In this document: positions 6,029 through 9,165 of the stretch, piece after piece
How positions within the stretch are numbered: position 1 is the first letter of the stretch
How the letters are laid out: the number at the start of each line of letters is the position of its first letter
Assembly: GCA_009699915.1 (NCBI GenBank)
Contig: WLNG01000040.1
Coordinates: forward strand, 1 to 9,165
DNA length: 9,165 bases
Direction of reading: 5' to 3'
Source: Actinomycetota bacterium
Lineage (GTDB): Bacteria; Actinomycetota; Thermoleophilia; Solirubrobacterales; Solirubrobacteraceae
Program-made: the position numbers and the translations under genes
Notes under the pieces: model-generated
The model's input: the letters and a program-made list of their open reading frames with translations, nothing else
Told to the model about the DNA's origin: nothing
The model's database searches: none

Positions 6029-7052
6029 CGCGACCCTCCTCGTAGGCCTCGATCTGGTCGACGAGCATCCGCGTGACCTGGTTGAGCTTTGCGTAGCCGG
6101 TCGCCATGCGCATGTCGCCGTCCCACTCGACGATGCTCGGCAGGCCCATGAGCAGCGTGTATGTGTGGAAGAGCATCGCGTAGATGACGTAGTAGTGGAG
6201 ACGCTGCCGGTCGACGGTGCGGCCCGTCTGCTCCTCATAGATCGCGAGGAACTCGTCGATCGGGGCGAGCATCGCCATCAGCTCGGGGTGCGACTCGCGC
6301 ATCGCCGGGTGGCAGGCGTAGCCGAGGTCCTGGAGCGGGTCGGCGACCATCGCGCCCTCCCAGTCGAGTATCGCCTGGATCGTGTCGTCCTTCCAGAGCC
6401 AGTTTCCGATCTTGTAGTCGCCGTGGTGGAGGACCATCCCCTCGGGCGGCCCGTCGGGGGCGTTGTCGCGGCACCAGCGCACGGCATCGCGGAAGATCGG
6501 CAACGGCACCCAGCCGGCCATCGCGCGGTCCGACGCGCTCTCCATCGCGTCGATCAGCCGGTGCAGGCGCTCGCGCTCGGTGACCGGTCCGCCGTGCGCG
6601 GCGGCGAGGCTTGGGATCTGCGTCCAGTCGACCCGCTGGATCTCCGCCAGCACGCGCAGGAATTCGGTGGTCATCACGCGGCGTCGGCCCTCGTCCTGCC
6701 AGTCCTCGCGCGTCGTGATCGACCGGTAGTCGGGTACCTCGCCCTCCACGAATCCCAGCACGCTGAAGCGCCGCCCGATGATGCTGCGGTCCTCGCAGGT
6801 GGCCAGCAGCGGGGCCACCGGCACGGCGGTGGCGCCCAGCCGGTCGATCACCTCGGCCTCGAAGAGCACGTTGTAGGGCTCGAGCGGGCCGCGCAGCGGC
6901 TCGCGTCGCAGGACGAACGTGAACCGGCGTGCGTCTGGGGCCTCGCCCTCCGCGATGTCGATGATCCATGTCTCGTAGGAGACGCCGCCTGAGGTGCGGT
7001 CGAGCGAGACGAAGCGGACCGTGTCCCAGTCTGGGACGAGCGTCTCGTTCAC
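6018..7052 (-). CDS. APH-like phosphotransferase family protein (5' end anomalous)
   Basis: A kinase-fold protein of the aminoglycoside phosphotransferase/choline kinase superfamily, 344 aa from the first in-frame start (GTG 7052). Motifs seen are a Gly-loop-like DRTSGGVSYETW (18-29), FVLRREP (46-52), a likely helix-C Glu around 65-67, the catalytic HHGDYKIGN (209-217) with D212 and N217, and the metal-binding LDWEGAMVADP (229-239) with D230. Relatives with this form include ACAD10/11-type and LvaA-type kinases, which phosphorylate hydroxyacyl-CoA substrates. Antibiotic resistance is unlikely in this setting. The position upstream of a small partner, a lipocalin-like protein and an acyl-CoA ligase supports a metabolic kinase. 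The start at 7052 is doubtful: it has no Shine-Dalgarno, and convincing coding sequence continues upstream in the same frame without ATG, GTG or TTG (see the 7053-7161 entry). Confidence 0.88.
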   Translation of the reverse strand: MNETLVPDWDTVRFVSLDRTSGGVSYETWIIDIAEGEAPDARRFTFVLRREPLRGPLEPYNVLFEAEVIDRLGATAVPVAPLLATCEDRSIIGRRFSVLGFVEGEVPDYRSITTREDWQDEGRRRVMTTEFLRVLAEIQRVDWTQIPSLAAAHGGPVTERERLHRLIDAMESASDRAMAGWVPLPIFRDAVRWCRDNAPDGPPEGMVLHHGDYKIGNWLWKDDTIQAILDWEGAMVADPLQDLGYACHPAMRESHPELMAMLAPIDEFLAIYEEQTGRTVDRQRLHYYVIYAMLFHTYTLLMGLPSIVEWDGDMRMATGYAKLNQVTRMLVDQIEAYEEGRGVL

Positions 7053-7161
7053 CCAGGCGGCGAGCCGGGCGAGCTGGGCCGGGTTGCGCAGCCGACGGGT
7101 GTCGGCCGAGCGCAGCTCCTGGTCGGTGGTCGGCTCACCCCTGTCTGGCGGCGCCGACCAC
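7053..7161 (-). other. Out-of-frame 5' extension of the phosphotransferase gene (frameshift candidate)
   Basis: In the kinase frame, the bases just upstream of 7052 translate as PTTDQELRSADTRRLRNP then AQLARLAAW, a plausible N-terminal helix for this family, with about 27 of 29 codons ending in G or C. That frame has no ATG, GTG or TTG back to its stop at 7241-7239. The best start signal is GTG at 7161 with GGAAGG (7172-7167) five bases upstream. It reads MVGAARQG and then hits TGA at 7137-7135. Skipping one base at GGG-TGA (GGGG run 7141-7138), or losing one G, joins it exactly to the kinase frame (QG-EPTTDQ). The cause may be a real indel, a sequencing error or a +1 shift at the stop codon. 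Confidence 0.6.
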
Positions 7162-7195
7162 GCCCGCCTTCCGCCACCAACTGTCGTTAGCGCCA

Positions 7196-7214
7196 GAGGC
7201 TGCGCGCAGGCCTC
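7196..7214 (-). terminator. Hairpin overlapping the end of the GlsB-like gene
   Basis: On the minus strand, GAGGC and GCCTC (outer arms at 7214-7210 and 7200-7196) pair around an inner CTGCGCGCA that can itself pair. The structure starts at the TGA stop of the GlsB-like gene. It may terminate or attenuate reading into the kinase cluster; there is no T-tract. Confidence 0.4.
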
Positions 7215-7500
7215 AGCGCTTCTGCGGACCGCGCCCGGTCAGGCGCGCCCAGATCCCGACGAACGGGAGCAGGATGATCACGCCGAAGATCGCCGTGAAG
7301 AATCCCCAGACGTCGAAGATGTCGGTGTCCCCGAGCCCGATCGCCACGGAGAAGATCAGGTAGCCGACGAGCGCCCCGGCGAGGCCGAGGCAGAGCGAGA
7401 AGAACCAGGACCTCGGTCCGCGCAGGCCGTGCCACATGTCTGGGAGCAGGATCCGCCCGATCACGCCTGCGAGGAATCCGATGATGAGCGCGCCGATCAT
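7213..7500 (-). CDS. GlsB/YeaQ/YmgE-like small membrane protein
   Basis: A 95-aa integral membrane protein with three predicted helices: residues about 1-19 (MIGALIIGFLAGVIGRILLP), 32-54 (WFFSLCLGLAGALVGYLIFS) and 64-84 (GFFTAIFGVIILLPFVGIWA). It ends in a basic tail (RLTGRGPQKR). The Gly-rich helix pattern GFLAG-x-IGR then LGLAGALVG fits the GlsB/YeaQ/YmgE (transglycosylase-associated) family, linked to stress responses but of unknown biochemical role. Length is slightly above the usual 80-90 aa. Its ATG overlaps the upstream SHOCT-gene stop as ATGA, so translation is probably coupled. Confidence 0.82.
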   Translation of the reverse strand: MIGALIIGFLAGVIGRILLPDMWHGLRGPRSWFFSLCLGLAGALVGYLIFSVAIGLGDTDIFDVWGFFTAIFGVIILLPFVGIWARLTGRGPQKR

Positions 7501-7739
7501 GCGAGGAGCTTCGCCTTCGCAGCGGCGAATTCCTCATCGGTGAGGATGCCCTGGGCGTGGAGTTCGGCAAGCTCCTTGACCTTGGCGATCGGGTCATCGG
7601 CGGCCGGAGCGGCGGCAACCGGGGCCGGTTCGGCCTCGCGCTGCCACTTGTCAGCCTGACGACGGGAGACGTTGTTGGAGACGGCGGTGGCAGTCCCGGA
7701 GATCACGGCGGTGCGGGCCATGGTGCGAAGCATCGGCAT
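7497..7739 (-). CDS. SHOCT-domain small protein
   Basis: An 80-aa protein. A C-terminal SHOCT domain is clear at residues 49-79 (DPIAKVKELAELHAQGILTD then EEFAAAKAKLLA), the short helical pair found at protein C-termini and thought to mediate oligomerisation or contacts with partners. The N-terminus (MPMLRTMARTAVISGTATAV) is weakly hydrophobic and followed by basic residues (SRRQADKWQRE), so membrane association is possible. An Ala/Pro linker joins the two parts. The ATG at 7739 was chosen because AGAGGGA lies upstream (about 11 bases) and the longer frame looks non-coding; ATG 7733 is an alternative. It lies 29 bp after the DUF6325 gene and overlaps the GlsB-like gene by 4 nt. Confidence 0.85.
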   Translation of the reverse strand: MPMLRTMARTAVISGTATAVSNNVSRRQADKWQREAEPAPVAAAPAADDPIAKVKELAELHAQGILTDEEFAAAKAKLLA

Positions 7740-7768
7740 CGGCTTGGTTTCCCTCTCGGTGGTGGTGG

Positions 7769-8224
7769 TCAGCCCGCTGTGCCAGCGGACTCCAGCGTGT
7801 TGATGGCGTCGAGCAGGTCGATCGGTGAGACGCGCTCGAAGGCGAGCACCTCGCCGCCGTTGCGGCGCACCGCGGTCGCGAACGGTGCCGCCCACGTGTT
7901 CTCGAAGACGATCAGCACTGCGGCGTCTCCTGGCTGAAGGCCCTCGCCCGCGACGCTCAGGTCCTCTTCGCCGATCAGTCCCGAACTTGCGCCGGCGAAC
8001 GCGATCAGGTCCGGGTGGCCGTCACCGTCGACATCGGCGATCGAAAAGCCGGCGATCGTGCCGTCGGCGAGCTTCTCGATGGCGGTGACGTCCAGGACGG
8101 TGATGATGCCGCGCTCGACGAGGTCGAGGAACAGGGGGATCGCCTCGCCGGTGCGCGGCGCCCCGGCGGGATAACCGATCACGAGAAAGTCGACAGGACC
8201 GAGCATGGGCTCGTGCTCAGACAT
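7769..8224 (-). CDS. DUF6325 family protein
   Basis: A 151-aa protein matching the pattern of the actinobacterial DUF6325 family: an N-terminal LGPVDFLVIGYP (8-19), LFLDLVERGIITVLDVTAIE (31-50) with KLADGTIAG following, and the strongly characteristic VFENTWAAPFATAVRRNGGE (106-125). Function is unknown. Residues 62-73 (IADVDGDGHPDL) resemble a DxDGDG calcium-binding loop, as in FG-GAP or dockerin repeats. One copy of such an acidic loop may be incidental. The ATG at 8224 is supported by AAGGAG (8235-8230) with 5-base spacing. It is first in a three-gene operon with the SHOCT and GlsB-like genes, a combination common in actinobacteria and probably stress or envelope related (inference). No signal peptide is visible. 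Confidence 0.85.
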   Translation of the reverse strand: MSEHEPMLGPVDFLVIGYPAGAPRTGEAIPLFLDLVERGIITVLDVTAIEKLADGTIAGFSIADVDGDGHPDLIAFAGASSGLIGEEDLSVAGEGLQPGDAAVLIVFENTWAAPFATAVRRNGGEVLAFERVSPIDLLDAINTLESAGTAG

Positions 8225-8360
8225 AGAGGCTCCTTGAGTAGGCGATGTGACCCGCCTGAACGTGTTGTCTGCCGGTCATCTCGCCGAACGCTACCGCACC
8301 GCTGCGTGCACGACACCGTGGACGTTTGACCGATAACGTGGAGCCGGGGCCCCGTAGTTG

Positions 8361-8390
8361 TTCGACACCAGCCGGATGTATCGGTACTCT
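8361..8390 (+). promoter_or_regulatory. Putative promoter of the secreted-protein gene
   Basis: TTCGAC (8361-8366), an 18-bp spacer and TACTCT (8385-8390, TANNNT) share the layout of the other two promoter candidates. A 10-bp palindrome CGGGGCCCCG (8345-8354) lies just upstream. The predicted transcription start near 8397 gives a long leader before ATG 8513. The 8225-8360 stretch otherwise holds only the DUF6325 ribosome-binding site and no gene I can support. Confidence 0.4.
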
Positions 8391-8396
8391 GCGAGC

Positions 8397-8512
8397 AGAA
8401 CTTTAGGCCTGAAGAGCGTTTTTAAATCCGGCGTAGTGGTCTGACTTCAAAAACCCTTCTAAGAAACGACTTCTAGCCAGGCGGATTGCCTGGCAACTAC
8501 TGGGAAGCAAGG
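8397..8512 (+). promoter_or_regulatory. Structured 5' leader of the secreted-protein gene, class unknown
   Basis: About 115 nt that are clearly more AT-rich than the flanks and can fold. GTTTTT (8418-8423) pairs with AAAAAC (8449-8454), extended by GAAG (8411-8414) with CTTC (8456-8459). A perfect 7-bp hairpin GCCAGGC-GGATT-GCCTGGC (8476-8494) sits just before the ribosome-binding region. CTTCTA is repeated at 8456-8461 and 8470-8475, and a third CTTC at 8445-8448 allows alternative pairing with GAAG. I find no signature of a riboswitch class I know, such as c-di-GMP, ydaO, cobalamin or TPP. It may be a regulatory leader or only a stabilising 5' UTR. Confidence 0.4.
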
Positions 8513-9165
8513 ATGCGTTCAGCACACTCTTCGAAGCTCCGGGGACTTTCGCTCTCGATCGTCGCTCTCCTCTTGGTTGCAATCGGGATTGCACCGGCAG
8601 GGGCGAGCGCCTACACGAACACCGATTTGAGCGGTGCAGGGGTCAGCCCCGTCAAGGTCACGAGCTGGAGCGGCGATCCGACCTGCGCGAACCTCGACAG
8701 CTCTTCCCAGTTCCCCAACGTGACCTCGCCGATGGGCGTGCGCGTGAGCTCCGGCTCGGTCGTCGATGGGACCTACTTCCCGGCTGACAGCCCGCTCGGC
8801 ATGACCGTTGAGGGTGGAGCTTGGAGCGACGACCCGTACACCTCGTTCACCTTCTCTGGCGCCGCGGGCGGCAGCCTCGGTTGGTCCTCGACGCTCGCGG
8901 TCCAGGCGGTCATCGTCAAGGGCACGTCGACCACTGCCAGCGCGCTGGTCTATCAGTACGCCCCGGCGGGCAGCCGCGACAGCGGCCTCCATGCTCCGGT
9001 GAAGACCGGTGGATCGCTTGACTGGGGCAGCGCCTCGTCGGTGCGCTTCTGCTTCGGTCCGCAGCTCACGGCAGCGCAGGCGGTCGACGGTCAGGACCGT
9101 TACATAGCCTCCTGGACGGTCGACAACCAGCCGCAGTCCGACAGCGTCGCCGCGCTGGCCGGTGC
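8513..9165 (+). CDS. Secreted surface protein, N-terminal part (cut by window end)
   Basis: At least 217 aa, still open at the window edge. Residues 1-33 are a classic Sec signal peptide: basic start MRSAHSSKLR, hydrophobic core GLSLSIVALLLVAIGIAPAG and a cleavage site after ASA33. The mature part is rich in Ser, Thr and Gly and predicted beta-rich. Segments such as AVQAVIVKGTSTTASALVYQ, DSGLHAPV and SSVRFCFGP resemble the N-terminal domain of Gram-positive surface or adhesin-like proteins, where a similar YxY...SGLHAPxN...SHxxFCY pattern occurs. C58 and C180 could form a disulphide. The ATG at 8513 is preceded by GGGAAGCAAGG. It is transcribed divergently from the DUF6325 operon. Repeats or a wall or membrane anchor would be expected beyond the edge but cannot be seen. 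Confidence 0.8.
   Translation, partial: MRSAHSSKLRGLSLSIVALLLVAIGIAPAGASAYTNTDLSGAGVSPVKVTSWSGDPTCANLDSSSQFPNVTSPMGVRVSSGSVVDGTYFPADSPLGMTVEGGAWSDDPYTSFTFSGAAGGSLGWSSTLAVQAVIVKGTSTTASALVYQYAPAGSRDSGLHAPVKTGGSLDWGSASSVRFCFGPQLTAAQAVDGQDRYIASWTVDNQPQSDSVAALAG

Noticed and set aside
6029..6238. N-terminal extension of the 142-aa helical protein
   Set aside because: This part is a Ser/Arg/Thr-rich shadow of the kinase gene. The GTG at 6028 has GAGGAGGG at ideal spacing.
5772..6992. A 406-codon plus-strand open frame over the kinase region
   Set aside because: The minus strand carries HHGDYKIGN and LDWEG kinase motifs, and the plus-strand product is compositionally biased.
6018..7052. Antibiotic resistance by an aminoglycoside phosphotransferase
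   Set aside because: The fold is shared widely. The operon with a CoA ligase and a lipocalin-like protein points to metabolism, and no resistance-specific feature is visible.
7758..7769. Four tandem GGT triplets
   Set aside because: It is a short simple repeat next to a stop codon and does not suggest a variable tract.
8247..8336. A 29-codon plus-strand open frame starting GTG in the DUF6325/secreted-protein gap
   Set aside because: It is too short, has no clear ribosome-binding site and resembles no known peptide.
1..9165. CRISPR arrays, tRNA or rRNA genes, insertion sequences, att sites
   Set aside because: I saw no regularly spaced repeats, transposase motifs, terminal inverted repeats or tRNA-like cloverleaf.

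Overview
The window is GC-rich, with G or C at nearly every third codon position. It carries families typical of Actinomycetota: SHOCT and DUF6325 proteins, APH-like phosphotransferases, nitronate monooxygenase-like proteins and CrtC/AttH-like lipocalins. The style best fits a soil actinobacterium, perhaps of the Thermoleophilia/Solirubrobacterales type. That placement is an inference, because there is no rRNA or marker gene here.

Left part (1-1780, plus strand). Three short genes follow one another: a SnoaL/NTF2-like protein, a LuxR-type regulator whose receiver domain has lost its phospho-acceptor aspartate, and a small ABM-like alpha/beta-barrel protein. The last two each have a plausible promoter with the same layout (TTGAtC- or cTGAAC-like -35, 18-bp spacer, TAGGGT -10). 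A perfect GC-rich hairpin lies in the short gap where this block meets the minus-strand genes.

Middle part (1786-about 7161, minus strand, read right to left). This is a tightly packed cluster: an APH-like kinase, a 142-aa helical protein, a CrtC/AttH-like lipocalin-type protein with an RDHSW motif, an acyl-CoA synthetase and a nitronate monooxygenase-like flavoprotein. The first four genes overlap by 11, 4 (GTGA) and 4 (ATGA) bases, so translation is probably coupled. The nitronate monooxygenase gene follows after 78 bp. The set suggests activation and processing of a hydrophobic or hydroxylated acid as its CoA thioester. The kinase, small partner and CoA ligase recall the LvaA/LvaB/LvaE logic of 4-hydroxyacid catabolism. 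The substrate cannot be read from the sequence.

The kinase has an anomaly at its 5' end. Good coding sequence continues about 85 nt upstream of its first in-frame start codon. The best start with a Shine-Dalgarno sequence (GTG at 7161) lies in another frame and runs into TGA at a GGGG run. A single +1 shift there would restore a full N-terminus.

Right part (7213-8224, minus strand). A small operon encodes DUF6325, SHOCT and GlsB/YeaQ-like membrane proteins, which are probably stress or envelope related.

Far right (8361-9165, plus strand). A promoter-like element is followed by a leader of about 115 nt that is relatively AT-rich and can form hairpins. It precedes a gene for a secreted surface protein that is cut off by the window end.
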